Assembly (NCBI RefSeq): GCF_002001105.1
Contig: NZ_MUNP01000034.1
Location: 62,001 to 126,000 of the forward strand
Direction of reading: 5' to 3'
From: Rhodanobacter sp. C06
Lineage (GTDB): Bacteria; Pseudomonadota; Gammaproteobacteria; Xanthomonadales; Rhodanobacteraceae
DNA: 64,000 bases
The translations under genes were made by a program, and so were the position numbers. This document shows positions 28,138 to 37,270 of the stretch, in pieces. Numbering within the stretch: the stretch's first letter is position 1; every line of letters begins with the position of its first letter. A model generated the notes under the pieces. It was not told the origin of the DNA. It was given only the letters and a program-made list of their open reading frames with translations, and ran no database searches.

Positions 28138-28174
28138 GGAGCGCACCCCCGGATCAAGTCCGGGGGTGCGCTCC
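28138..28174. terminator. Perfect 16-bp hairpin after the sulfotransferase gene
   Basis: GGAGCGCACCCCCGGA and TCCGGGGGTGCGCTCC pair perfectly over a five-base loop. It lies 13 bases beyond the stop of the TPR-sulfotransferase gene. There is no T-run, and the TAGGAGCGC start resembles the REP pair at 42801-42858, so it is probably a REP unit serving as transcript end. Confidence 0.7.
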
Positions 28175-28187
28175 TGCAGGGGGCGGC

Positions 28188-29783
28188 TTATTCCACCGGA
28201 ATACCCGCATCGCGCAGGCGCTGGCGCAGGCGATCCAGCTTGTCGCCGTAGCGCGCGCTGCGCGCGGTGTCGCGGCGCAGGGGCTGGCGCACCTGCGCCG
28301 CGCTGGGCGTGCTCAACACGGTGCGCGAGGTCTTGTGGAATTCCAGGCACGCCGGCTCGAACGGCAGACCGCAGAAATCCAGCAGACGGCGAATGGTCGG
28401 CTCCGGTTCGGCGACCAGGGTTTCGTATTCGAGATCGAACACCTGGCTCGGATAGCGTTCCAGCCAGAAGCGCGTCAGGCGGATAAAGTCGATGCAGTAG
28501 TCGGCCATCTCGTCGAGGTCGCAGGTGAAGCCGCTCTGCTCGGTGAAGAGCTGGCGGAAGCAGGCCAGGCAGGTTTCCACCGGGTCGCGCCGCACCACCA
28601 CCACCCGCGCCGCCGGCAGCATCGCCAGCGCGGCGCCCACCAGGTACCAGGTCACCAGGCTCTTGTCGGTGAAACGCGGCTTGGCCTTGCGCCACGACGC
28701 GGTGCGCGCGAGGTATTCCTTGCCCAGGCGCTGCCAATCCGCCGCGCTGGCATGCGGCGTCCACAGCGGGAACGCGGAGTGGCGGCGTCGCGTTTCCGCG
28801 TCGATCACCTGGGACATGTCCTTGATCTCGTTCGCGCCCTCCACCTCGGGATGCGAGGCCAGGATCTGCTCGACCAGGGTGGAGCCGGAGCGCGGGACGC
28901 TGACGATGAAGATGGCTTCGCGGCCCAGCGCGGGGTCCGGCGGAGCAGGCATGTCGTGCGCGAAGATGCGCTGGATCGCTTCCACGCGTCGCCGTTCGCC
29001 CGTGGCGTTCCAGTGTACGCGCTGGCGCCGCGAGGCATTGGCTTGCCGGAACGTCTCGAAAGCCTGCGCGTAATCGCCCTGGTCCTCCAGCGCCTTGGCC
29101 AGCGAGAAGCCGAGCAGTTCGCGATCGCGGGGCGACTGTGCGCCTCTCGTCATGGCCTGGCGCAGGCTGGCCGCATCCGCGGCGTCGAAGCGCACCGTGT
29201 TGAGGTTGGACAGGCCGAACCAGCCTTCGGCGTTGCCGGGGTCGAGGCGCAGCACCGCGCGGAAACCGGCCACGGCATCGTCGATACGGCCCAGGCTGGC
29301 TTGCGCCTTGGCCAGCGACAGCCGGGCCTGCAAGTGCGCGGGCGCGAGTTCCAACGCGCGCTGCAGCGCGGCGATGGCGTCTTCCGTGCGCGCCTGCCGC
29401 CAGCAGGCTTCGCCGAAGTTGAACCAGGCCGACGCGGAGGCAGGCGCCAGCTCGCAGGCGCGCTGCAGCTGCGACATGGCTTCATCGATCTCGCCGCGTT
29501 CGTGCAGCGCGATGCCCAAGCCCACGCGCAGCTCGGCGTCTTCCGGCCAGACCGGCAGCACACGCCGGAAACAGTCGGCCGCGGTGGCTTGGTCGCCGCG
29601 GTGCTGGGCCATCACGCCGAGCATGCGCAACGCATCGGCGTGGTCCGGTGCCAGCGCCAGCACCTGCCGGATCGAGCGTTCGGCGGCGTCGAACTGCCGT
29701 TGCTGCCACTCCGCGCGTGCCCTTGCCAGCCACTGGGCGGCTGCGGTCGGCAGGGGCGTGGACTGCACGGTTTCGCTGCTCAT
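28188..29783 (-). CDS. TPR-repeat sulfotransferase
   Basis: Protein of 531 residues. Residues 15 to about 260 hold five to six tetratricopeptide repeats (for example ADALRMLGVMAQHRGDQATA and PAHLQARLSLAKAQASLG). Residues 285-500 are a sulfotransferase domain: the PAPS 5'-phosphosulfate loop IFIVSVPRSGSTLVEQIL, a 3'-phosphate-binding VVVVRRDPVETCLACFRQ, and the late YETLVAEPEPTIRRLLDFCGLPFE. It resembles the bacterial TPR-sulfotransferases abundant in Xanthomonadales; the acceptor, perhaps a protein tyrosine or a glycan, is unknown. No signal peptide is seen. It stands alone, with terminators upstream for the TonB receptor gene. Confidence 0.88.
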   Translation of the reverse strand: MSSETVQSTPLPTAAAQWLARARAEWQQRQFDAAERSIRQVLALAPDHADALRMLGVMAQHRGDQATAADCFRRVLPVWPEDAELRVGLGIALHERGEIDEAMSQLQRACELAPASASAWFNFGEACWRQARTEDAIAALQRALELAPAHLQARLSLAKAQASLGRIDDAVAGFRAVLRLDPGNAEGWFGLSNLNTVRFDAADAASLRQAMTRGAQSPRDRELLGFSLAKALEDQGDYAQAFETFRQANASRRQRVHWNATGERRRVEAIQRIFAHDMPAPPDPALGREAIFIVSVPRSGSTLVEQILASHPEVEGANEIKDMSQVIDAETRRRHSAFPLWTPHASAADWQRLGKEYLARTASWRKAKPRFTDKSLVTWYLVGAALAMLPAARVVVVRRDPVETCLACFRQLFTEQSGFTCDLDEMADYCIDFIRLTRFWLERYPSQVFDLEYETLVAEPEPTIRRLLDFCGLPFEPACLEFHKTSRTVLSTPSAAQVRQPLRRDTARSARYGDKLDRLRQRLRDAGIPVE

Positions 29784-29797
29784 GCCGTCACGCTATC

Positions 29798-29821
29798 AAA
29801 AAATCGCCGGGAGCGATTTTT
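29798..29821. terminator. AT-rich hairpin between sulfotransferase and TonB receptor genes
   Basis: AAAAATCGC-CGGGA-GCGATTTTT, a symmetrical stem with runs of A and T at both sides. It could back up termination of the receptor transcript. Confidence 0.6.
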
Positions 29822-29871
29822 GACATCGCGTAGCGATGGCCCGAAGAGCGGCTGCCATGGATGGCGGCTGC

Positions 29872-29900
29872 AAAAAAAACGCCGGGCAGGAGCCCGGCGC
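29872..29900 (-). terminator. Rho-independent terminator of the TonB receptor gene
   Basis: On the minus strand CGCCGGGCTCCTGCCCGGCG is followed by eight T residues, 20 bases after the receptor stop codon. Confidence 0.93.
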
Positions 29901-29919
29901 AGGGGGAGGTCGGCATCGA

Positions 29920-32900
29920 TCAGAAATCGTAGGCGATGGAGAAGCGGACGCTGCGTGGCGAACGGGTGTCCTGCACGCGGCCGTAGTCCGGGTTGGGGCT
30001 GCTGGTGGTGCCGAAGAAGTCGTTGTAGAAGATCGTGGTCTGGTCGTTCAGCACGTTGAACACGGCGAGGTTGAAGTCGAGCTTGTGCTGCGCCCACGCC
30101 GGCTTGTAGTCCAGGCTGAGATCGACGTTGTGCACCCACGGCGTGTTGCCGAGCGAACCGGGCGGCACGGGCACGCCGGCGCACCAGTAATAGGTGTGCG
30201 AACCGTGCAGGGCCAACTGGGTGGGGCCGTAGCCGCCGCGGCACATCACCGGCGTGCCCGAGGTAATGTACAGGTCGGCGCCGACCGTCCATTCCGGGGT
30301 GAGCGCGTAGGCGCCGAAGATCTTGAACTGGTGCTTGCGGCTGTTCGGCAGCACGCCGCCCGACCACTCCATGCGCTCCGGGAAGTCCCATGCGGTGGTG
30401 AGCGATTCGTAAGAGCCGCCCTGCTGCGAATACGTGCTCACCGGACCTTCGGTGTTGCCCCAGGTGCGCGCGAACACGTAGTCGAACTTGGCGAACCACT
30501 TGCCGTCCCACGCGTGCTCCAGCGACAGGTCCAGCGAGAGGTAGCGGCGTTCCGGCCCCTTCGGGAAGCCCTGGTCGGTGCCACTGAGCGTCACTGGCAC
30601 GAGACCGCCGTTCGGATCCTTCATCCAGAGGTAGTTGGTCGCGCCCGGATTGATCAGCACCAGGCTCTGCGCGTAGTTGGAGCAGTCCGCCGGCGTCATC
30701 CACGCATAGCCCTGCGCACGGCCCGCCGCGCACTCGATCTGCTCGTCGTCGAAGTCGTCGATGATGCGATTCATCTTCTGGTAGGTGCCAGTGGCGCCGA
30801 ACACCCAGTTCGTGCCCAGCATGTGGAACTGCTGCTGCATGCCCAGCACGTAGTTGTCGGAGAACTCGGCCTTGGCGTTGCGCGCGGCGGAGACGCGCGG
30901 GTCCTTCGCCTGGCCGTACTCGTTGTCGATCGACACGCCGGTCGACGGGCTTTGCGGCAGCGGCGTGAAGCCGGTGGGCACGCCGGTCACCGGATCGATG
31001 CCGGTGTAGGTGCCATAGATGCCGGCGTTCGTCACCGGGGCGGCGATGGACAAGGCCACGTTGGTCGGCAACGAGAGGAAGTAGCGGCCGGCGTTGCCGA
31101 ACACCTTCAGAGTGGAATCGCCATGCACGTCCCAGCTGAAGCCCAGGCGCGGCGCCCATTGCGGCTTGGTCTCGCGGATGTAGGGCACGCCGGAGGCGTC
31201 GTAGTTCACGAACTGGTCGTTGCGCAGGCCCAGGTTCAACAGCAGGTTCGGGGTGACCTGCCAGTTGTCCATGATGTACTGGGCGCGCTGCGTCACGCGC
31301 ACGCTGGCGACGCTGAGGTCGGTGTGCTGCTGCACGTAGTAGCAGGTGCCCTGGTAGCACTGGGTGGATGGCGCGACGTAGGGCGGAATGTTCGGGTCGG
31401 CGCCGAACACCGGCACGCCGGGGCCGGTAGCGCCGTACATCCACTGGTAGCCCGGGCCGGTGTCCTGCGAACCATCGTTGATGTCGTACGAGTTGATGTT
31501 GTCGATGCCGGCCTGGAAATCGTGGCTGCCAAGTTTCCAGTCGAGGCTGAGGCGATAGTTGGTGATCGACTCGCGATGGTCGGGATCGGAAAGGGTGGAA
31601 TTGGACTGCGCATTGATGATGCCGCCCGGCGGGGCGAACCGCGGATCCTGCAGGGACGCGCTGGCGATGTGCGGCAGCTCCGGGTCGTAGCCCGGGTAAG
31701 CGGGCTGCGTCGAGTAGTACTGGCCGTGCATCTTGCCGTAGGTCGCGTTCAGCGTGATGTCGTCGGTGATGTAGGAGGTGTAGTTCAGCACCCCCATCTT
31801 GAACACGGTCTTGTTGTACTGGCCGAGGTAGGCGAAGGCGCCTTTCTGCAGCGTGTCGTAGTCGAAGTCGTAGTAGCTGCCCTGCGTCTGGTGCGCGTTC
31901 TGCAGGTAGCTCAGCGTCAGCACGTTGCTGTCGTTGATGTTCCAGTTCAGTTTGCCGAACAATTTCGGGTCATGCACGCTGAACAGACTGGTGACGCCGT
32001 TGCCGAATTCCGGGGTGTTGCGGTACCGGCTGTCGTCCTTCTCCGCGCTCAGGAAGAAGAACAGCTTGTCCTTGATCAGCGGTCCGCTGACGTAGGCGTC
32101 GTAGATCGTTTCCTGGGCGCGGTCGGCGTTGCGATACACGGCCAGATCGCCGGGCGAATAGGCCGGGTCGCCTGCCAGCAGCGGATTGGCGTAGCGGAGA
32201 TTGTCCGGCCTGGCACGCAGGCTGGCCGGCTGCCACAGCACGCGCGCGCCGAAGTGCCAGTCGTTGGTGCCGCTCTTGCCGATCTGGTTGATCACGCCGC
32301 CGATGGAGCGGCCGTAGCGCGCGTCGTAGCCGCTGATGTAGGTCTGCTGTTGCTCGATCGCGCCGTAGGGCAGGGTGACGCCGCCCGAGTTGTTGAGTGC
32401 CTCGGTGACGTTCATGCCGTCGACGTAGTACGCGTTCTCCGCTGTCGAAGCGCCGCCGAACACGTTCATCGGCGTGCCGAGCGGGCCGGTGCCCAGTTCG
32501 GGCGAGCCCATGTTGACGCCCGGCGCCAGCAACGCAATGTCTTCGGCGGTGCGCGCCAGCGGCAGCTGCTGCAACTGCTTGGAGGTGATCGTGGTGACCT
32601 GGTTGGTGGTGGTCACGTCGATCGGTGGGGTGACGTTGGCGGTGACCTTGATCGCGTTGAGGTTCACCGCGTTCGCGGCGCCGGCCGCGAAATCGACGGC
32701 CACTGCGCCCGCCGCCACCGGCGAGACGTCGGTGCGGCTCTGCACGACCTTGCCGTCCTGCAGCAGCGACACCGTGTAGGTGCCGACCGGCAGCGTGATC
32801 GAATACCTTCCCGACGCGCTCACCAGGATGCTGCGGTTGAAGCCGCCGGCGCCGGTGATCTGGATGGTCTCGCCCGGCGCCACCGGCGCCGAACCGTAGA

Positions 32901-33030
32901 TGGTGCCGTTGGTCGCCTGTGCCCAGGCCGTGCCTGCGGCGCCGCAGGCGAGCAAGCCGATGGCAAGGGGCAGCGCCTTGCGCCTGAAAACGTCGTTGCG
33001 ATACGGCGAGCGCCGGGATTTGCCCTTCAT
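29920..33030 (-). CDS. TonB-dependent outer membrane receptor (Oar-like, carboxypeptidase-regulatory N-terminus)
   Basis: Outer membrane receptor of 1036 residues. A signal peptide ends at AWA (35-37). Residues 40-120 form a beta-sandwich of the carboxypeptidase-regulatory type (GRYSITLPVGTYTVSLLQDG). A plug domain follows (TITSKQLQQLPLARTAEDIALLAPGVN, ENAYYVDGMNV, RYGRSIGGVINQIGKSGTN), then a large beta barrel ending in the expected aromatic SIAYDF. Such receptors import peptides, glycans or other large nutrients in Xanthomonadales. The ligand is unknown, but its promoter matches those of ggt and dgcN, which suggests gamma-glutamyl or glutamate-containing compounds. Start ATG at 33030. Confidence 0.92.
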   Translation of the reverse strand: MKGKSRRSPYRNDVFRRKALPLAIGLLACGAAGTAWAQATNGTIYGSAPVAPGETIQITGAGGFNRSILVSASGRYSITLPVGTYTVSLLQDGKVVQSRTDVSPVAAGAVAVDFAAGAANAVNLNAIKVTANVTPPIDVTTTNQVTTITSKQLQQLPLARTAEDIALLAPGVNMGSPELGTGPLGTPMNVFGGASTAENAYYVDGMNVTEALNNSGGVTLPYGAIEQQQTYISGYDARYGRSIGGVINQIGKSGTNDWHFGARVLWQPASLRARPDNLRYANPLLAGDPAYSPGDLAVYRNADRAQETIYDAYVSGPLIKDKLFFFLSAEKDDSRYRNTPEFGNGVTSLFSVHDPKLFGKLNWNINDSNVLTLSYLQNAHQTQGSYYDFDYDTLQKGAFAYLGQYNKTVFKMGVLNYTSYITDDITLNATYGKMHGQYYSTQPAYPGYDPELPHIASASLQDPRFAPPGGIINAQSNSTLSDPDHRESITNYRLSLDWKLGSHDFQAGIDNINSYDINDGSQDTGPGYQWMYGATGPGVPVFGADPNIPPYVAPSTQCYQGTCYYVQQHTDLSVASVRVTQRAQYIMDNWQVTPNLLLNLGLRNDQFVNYDASGVPYIRETKPQWAPRLGFSWDVHGDSTLKVFGNAGRYFLSLPTNVALSIAAPVTNAGIYGTYTGIDPVTGVPTGFTPLPQSPSTGVSIDNEYGQAKDPRVSAARNAKAEFSDNYVLGMQQQFHMLGTNWVFGATGTYQKMNRIIDDFDDEQIECAAGRAQGYAWMTPADCSNYAQSLVLINPGATNYLWMKDPNGGLVPVTLSGTDQGFPKGPERRYLSLDLSLEHAWDGKWFAKFDYVFARTWGNTEGPVSTYSQQGGSYESLTTAWDFPERMEWSGGVLPNSRKHQFKIFGAYALTPEWTVGADLYITSGTPVMCRGGYGPTQLALHGSHTYYWCAGVPVPPGSLGNTPWVHNVDLSLDYKPAWAQHKLDFNLAVFNVLNDQTTIFYNDFFGTTSSPNPDYGRVQDTRSPRSVRFSIAYDF

Positions 33031-33367
33031 GTATGCACTCCACTGTGGTGAAACGCCAGGTGCGGCGGCTTGGGGCCCGTCAAGGCCCGTTGTTTCATCG
33101 CATCGCGTGCGGAGCGAGGGCTTGCGTAACCCTGTTGGTCGCAGCCGTCGCCATGCCCTTGTCAGCCAATCGATGACCCCTCGCCATGGATGGTTTGCGT
33201 GCCGGCTCCGGCAGCAGCGGGGCGGGCGGGTCGAACGTGGACCTGGCGTGCCGGAACACGGCGGCGTCGCGGCATGGATGCGGCGCGCCGACGTCTCGTG
33301 GACGAAGCCCGTGCCTTGCTGCGACGCACATCGAGCGGACATCCTCCATGCCCACAGTGCGTCACCG

Positions 33368-33434
33368 AGCGTAGTCCGCGGCAAGCGAAAGCCGCCAATG
33401 AATAATCTTGCTCGCGCCATAACTGAGGGTTATG
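33368..33434 (-). promoter_or_regulatory. LysR-type promoter module of the TonB receptor gene
   Basis: Reading toward the receptor: CATAACCCTCAGTTATG (perfect T-N11-A dyad, 33434-33418), 12 bases, TTATTCATTGG with TTGGCG as -35 (33398-33393), 19 bases, TACGCT as -10 (33373-33368). The leader to the ATG at 33030 would be about 335 bases. The rest of the 486 bp gap between the receptor and the M61 peptidase shows nothing else I can name. Confidence 0.7.
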
Positions 33435-33516
33435 CGTGCCATTCGGCGCTTGAAATTTTTCTCGCGAGGCGTTCCATTCGGCATTCACGCACTGCATTCG
33501 CGCACCGGGGAAACGC

Positions 33517-35406
33517 ATGAAACGATGGCCATTGCTGCTGGGCATGCTTGCCCTCGCCGCGTCCGCATCCTGCATCGCGCATGCGGATGCGGGCGTTCCC
33601 GCCAAACCCGTCGAACTGACGGTGCGTCTGCCCGACCCGGCGCAGAAAGTGCTCTACGTGCACGAGACGATGCCGGTCGCGCCCGGCAAGCTCACGTTGT
33701 ATTACCCGAAGTACATTCCGGGCGACCATGCGCCGGACGGCCCGATCGGCACGATGATGGGGCTGGAGATCAGCGCCGGCGGCAAGCGCATCGCGTGGCA
33801 GCGCGATGCCGTGGACATGTTCACCTTCCACCTCGATGTGCCGGCCGGCGTGGACAGTCTCGACATCCGCTTCCAGTTCCCGGACACGGACCGGATCACG
33901 CCGAACCTGCTGGATCTCACCTGGGACCACGTGGCGCTGTACCGCGCGGGCGAACCGACCAAGGCGCAGATGTTCGAGCCCACCTTGGTGATGCCCGCGG
34001 ACTGGAACTACGGCACCGCGCTGGAAACCGCCGCGCGCGACGGCGGGCGCGTCCGCTTCAAGCCCGTGCCGTTCAACACGCTGGTCGATTCGCCGGTGAT
34101 CGCCGGCAAGCACTTCCGGCAGATCGATGTCACCCCGGCGGGCTCCGGCGTGCATCGCTGGCTCGACATGGTGGGCGACAGCGAGGCTGCGCTGCAGATC
34201 AAGCCCGAACAGCTCGCGGGTTACCGCAACCTGGTCGTGCAGGCGCAGGCGCTGTTCAAGTCACACCACTACACGAACTACCACTTCCTGCTGACGCTGA
34301 GCGACCACACCTCGGTCGGCGGCCTGGAACACCACCAGTCCAGCGACGACCGCGCACGCGGCGGTTCGCGCATGTTCGCCGACCCGGAGCATTTCATGCT
34401 CGACGGTTCGCTGCTGCCGCACGAGTACACGCATTCGTGGAACGGGAAATTCATGCGTCCGGAAGGCCTGTGGCAGCCGGACTTCGAGCAGCCCGAGATC
34501 GCCGACGGGCTGTGGGTGTACGAGGGCCTCACGGTCTACCTGGGCGACGCGCTGACCGCGCGCAGCGGCCTGTGGTCGGCGCAGGAATGGCGCGATGCGC
34601 TGGCGTACCGCGCGGCGACGTTCGCGCATCGCCCTGGCCGTGAATGGCGGCCGCTGTCGGACACCTCCCGCGCCGCGCAGCTGCTGTACGGCGGGGACAT
34701 GGGCTGGGTGAACTGGCGCCGCGCCACCGACTTCTACCGCGAAGGCCAGTTGCTGTGGCTGGCGGTGGACACGAAGATCCGCGCGCTCAGCCACGACCAG
34801 CGCACGCTGGACGATTTCGCGAAAGACTTCTTCGGCAAGAACGACGGCAGCTACGTCACCCGCACCTACAGCTTCGACGACGTCGTCGCCGGCCTGAACG
34901 CGGTGCAGCCCTGGGACTGGGCGAAGTTCCTGCACGGCTGGATGGACGGCGTGGGCGACGAAGTGCCGCTGCTTTCCGGCATCGAGCAGAGCGGCTGGAA
35001 GCTGGTCTACACCGACACGCCCTCGCGCTACCAGAATGCCGTCGAGAACGTGGGCAAGAGCGAGTTCAGCGCGTCCGGCGTCGACGAGACGTTCTCGGTG
35101 GGCCTGTTCATCAATCACGAAGGCAGCATCATGGACGTGTTGTGGCAAGGCCCGGCCTTCAAGGCGGGGCTCGCACCGGGCATGAAGCTGCAGGCGATCG
35201 ACGGGCACGCCTACACCCCGCGCATCCTGCGCGACGCGATCGTGCGTGCGCAGAAGGATCGGCAGCCGATCCAGGTCCAGGCGCAGATCGACGGCGTCAG
35301 CCGCACGTATGCGGTGCACTACGACGGCGGGTTGAAGTATCCGCATCTGGTGCGCATACCCGGCACGACGGATTACCTGGGCGAGATCCTTGCGCCGAAG
35401 CGGTGA
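33517..35406 (+). CDS. M61-family metallopeptidase with PDZ domain (glycyl aminopeptidase type)
   Basis: Secreted zinc peptidase of 629 residues. A signal peptide (LLLGMLALAASASCIAHA) leads into the M61 N-terminal beta domain. The catalytic domain has H302-E303-x2-H306 (PHEYTHSWNGK) and the third ligand E336 (VYEGLTVYLGD). A PDZ domain occupies about residues 510-610 (SVGLFINHEGSIMDVLWQGPAFKAGLAPGMK). Known M61 enzymes release N-terminal Gly or Ala. The ribosome-binding site GGGGAAA supports the ATG at 33517. It is divergent from the TonB receptor, an arrangement suggesting peptide nutrition. Confidence 0.93.
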   Translation: MKRWPLLLGMLALAASASCIAHADAGVPAKPVELTVRLPDPAQKVLYVHETMPVAPGKLTLYYPKYIPGDHAPDGPIGTMMGLEISAGGKRIAWQRDAVDMFTFHLDVPAGVDSLDIRFQFPDTDRITPNLLDLTWDHVALYRAGEPTKAQMFEPTLVMPADWNYGTALETAARDGGRVRFKPVPFNTLVDSPVIAGKHFRQIDVTPAGSGVHRWLDMVGDSEAALQIKPEQLAGYRNLVVQAQALFKSHHYTNYHFLLTLSDHTSVGGLEHHQSSDDRARGGSRMFADPEHFMLDGSLLPHEYTHSWNGKFMRPEGLWQPDFEQPEIADGLWVYEGLTVYLGDALTARSGLWSAQEWRDALAYRAATFAHRPGREWRPLSDTSRAAQLLYGGDMGWVNWRRATDFYREGQLLWLAVDTKIRALSHDQRTLDDFAKDFFGKNDGSYVTRTYSFDDVVAGLNAVQPWDWAKFLHGWMDGVGDEVPLLSGIEQSGWKLVYTDTPSRYQNAVENVGKSEFSASGVDETFSVGLFINHEGSIMDVLWQGPAFKAGLAPGMKLQAIDGHAYTPRILRDAIVRAQKDRQPIQVQAQIDGVSRTYAVHYDGGLKYPHLVRIPGTTDYLGEILAPKR

Positions 35407-35412
35407 GCCATT

Positions 35413-35466
35413 GCCTTGCGCCCCTCTCCCACTTGCGGGAGAGGGGTATGGGGAGAGGGGGCTCTT
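35413..35466. repeat. GGGAGAGGG-type repeat after the M61 peptidase gene
   Basis: CCCCTCTCCCACTTGCGGGAGAGGGG is a strong hairpin just after the stop, followed by TATGGGGAGAGGGGG. It is the same family as the element within argE. Confidence 0.8.
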
Positions 35467-35477
35467 GCAAGCTTCAA

Positions 35478-35989
35478 AGCGGTTTCGGACGCCTGTCGGC
35501 GCCCGAGCTACTTCTCTTTTGCTTGTCCAAGAGAGAAGTAGCCAAGAGAAAACGACACCCCGATGCGGCGCTCTCCGGGCATCCTGCCCTCCGAGTACGA
35601 GAGGCGTGGCCGGGCTTTTCGGCCGGACTCCTGTCCGGTCGAAAAGGCGAGTCCATCCATGGCCTCGCCCGCTGCGCGGCCTGATCGTCCCCGCCTCACC
35701 GCCGCACAGGGGCCCCGGAAAAGCAGCGCGCTCCTGCGCGCAGAAGCAACGGCCAGAGCAAGGCAAAACAAAGCGAAGCGCGGCAGGACTTCTTTCCTCA
35801 GCCATCGAGCACGGCGCGGTATGGCCGCACTGTGTATCGCGTAGGCGGGAGCGGCTTCAAAAACCTCGAAACGTCCTGCTTGTAATTCCGGCGGGTTGAA
35901 TCAGGCCATTTCTCTTGGTTACTTCTCTTTGGGCCAGCAAAGAGAAGTGACTCGGGCGCCGAAGGCGTCCGAAACCGCTCTGTTGTTTG
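35478..35989. mobile_element. MITE-like element with ~75-bp terminal inverted repeats
   Basis: This 512 bp block fills the gap between the M61 peptidase and gltS genes. Its left end AGCGGTTTCGGACGCCTGTC (35478-35552) and right end (35909-35989, read inverted AGCGGTTTCGGACGCCTTCG) match over about 75 bases with a few mismatches and one-base gaps. Each arm also contains its own smaller hairpin of the type CTACTTCTCTT ... AAGAGAAGTAG. No open frame in it resembles a transposase, and I see no clear target duplication. It contains translated-looking frames in all directions that I regard as noise. Confidence 0.75.
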
Positions 35990-36022
35990 ACGATCGATCA
36001 CACTTCCTCAAGCCACAAGCCG

Positions 36023-37225
36023 TCAATGCCAGACATTGACGAAGCCCGTGATGATGATCGCGTTCGTGAAATCGATCAGGAACGCGCCCACCACCGGCGC
36101 CACCAGGAACGCGCGCGGCGCGGGGCCGTAGCGTTCGGTCAGCGAACTCATGCAGGCCACGGCGTTCGCGGTGGTGCCCAGCATGAAGCCGGTGAAGCCG
36201 CTGGCCATCACGGCGGCGTCGTAGTCGCGCCCCATCAACTGCAGCAGCGGCCAGCAGCAGAACGCCAGCACCAGGATCGACTGCACCGCCAGGTTCGCCA
36301 GCAGCGGGAGCGCCAGGCCGGCCAGGTCCCACAGATGCAGGTTCATCAGCGCCACGACGAGGAACAGCGAGAGCGCGGTGTTGCCGATCAGTTCCATCGC
36401 GCGCGTCGACAGCCCGAACCAGCCCAGGCGGTCGTCGATGTTGCGGATGATCGCGCCGATCAGCATCGCGCCGATGTAGCTCGGCAGGGTCACGCCAAGC
36501 CGGCCCAGACCGTCGCCGATCCACGCGCCGATGCCCATCGCCAGCAACATGTACACCAGGCTCTTGAGCCCGCCGTAAGTCGGATCGACGGCGCGCTGCT
36601 CGGGCGCCGTCGCCGCCATCGGTGCAGCGGTGTCCGCGCTTGCGGTTGCGGCAGCCGGGCGCAGGCCATGGCGTTCGATCAGCATCGCCGCGATCGGCGA
36701 GCCGAAAATGGAGCCAAGGACGATGCCGGCCATCGCGTTGGCCAGCGCCACGCTCTGCGCGCCATGCACACCGACCTTCTCGAACAGCGGCGCGAAGGCC
36801 ATCCCGGTGGCGGGGCCGCCGGTGAGCGTGACCGAGCCGGTGACCACACCGAACAGTGGCGGCAGGCCGAAGGCCTTGGCCATGGCTATGCCCAGCAGGT
36901 TCTGCACGATCGCCAGCACGCTGGCCAGGGCGAGAAACAGCAGTATCTGGCGGCCGCCGACCTTGAGCAGGCTGGCGCTGGCATTGAAGCCGATGCTGGT
37001 GAAGAACGCGATCATCAGCGGCTGCTGCCACGCGGTGTCGAAGCGTATCGGCGTGACGTCCCAGTGCCGGCAAGCGAGCATGAACAGCGCCACCAGCAGG
37101 CCGCCGATCACCGGCGCGGGAATGCTGAAGCGCATCAGCAGCGGAACGTGCCGACGGATCGCGTAGCCGACCAACAGGAACAGCCCGCCGCAGGCCAGCG
37201 TCTGGATCGAGTCGAGTATCAGCAC
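36023..37225 (-). CDS. gltS: Sodium/glutamate symporter
   Basis: Inner membrane carrier of 400 residues, GltS family, importing glutamate with sodium. About ten to twelve hydrophobic segments are seen, with the family landmarks FFTSIGFNAS, VVTGSVTLTGGPATGMAFAP and, near the C-terminus, SGFTGFMLGTTANAVACMSSLTERYGPAPRAFLVAP. A hydrophilic loop near residues 190-215 separates the two halves. The start is GTG at 37225. It lies downstream of dgcN on the same strand, separated only by the 315 bp repeat element, so it may be cotranscribed from the dgcN promoter. Confidence 0.94.
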   Translation of the reverse strand: MLILDSIQTLACGGLFLLVGYAIRRHVPLLMRFSIPAPVIGGLLVALFMLACRHWDVTPIRFDTAWQQPLMIAFFTSIGFNASASLLKVGGRQILLFLALASVLAIVQNLLGIAMAKAFGLPPLFGVVTGSVTLTGGPATGMAFAPLFEKVGVHGAQSVALANAMAGIVLGSIFGSPIAAMLIERHGLRPAAATASADTAAPMAATAPEQRAVDPTYGGLKSLVYMLLAMGIGAWIGDGLGRLGVTLPSYIGAMLIGAIIRNIDDRLGWFGLSTRAMELIGNTALSLFLVVALMNLHLWDLAGLALPLLANLAVQSILVLAFCCWPLLQLMGRDYDAAVMASGFTGFMLGTTANAVACMSSLTERYGPAPRAFLVAPVVGAFLIDFTNAIIITGFVNVWH

Positions 37226-37270
37226 GCGCAGTGGTCCGCGGCGACGGTGAGCATCTCGGCACTATGCCGT

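Noticed and set aside
29836-33051. 1071-codon open frame on the plus strand
   Set aside because: It is antisense to the TonB receptor, whose plug and barrel motifs and signal peptide are unmistakable.
33095-33355. 86-codon frame in the TonB receptor leader
   Set aside because: No ribosome-binding site or family resemblance; probably just the long leader of the receptor mRNA.
35390-35899. Open frames between the M61 peptidase and gltS
   Set aside because: They run through the inverted-repeat element and have no recognisable protein features.
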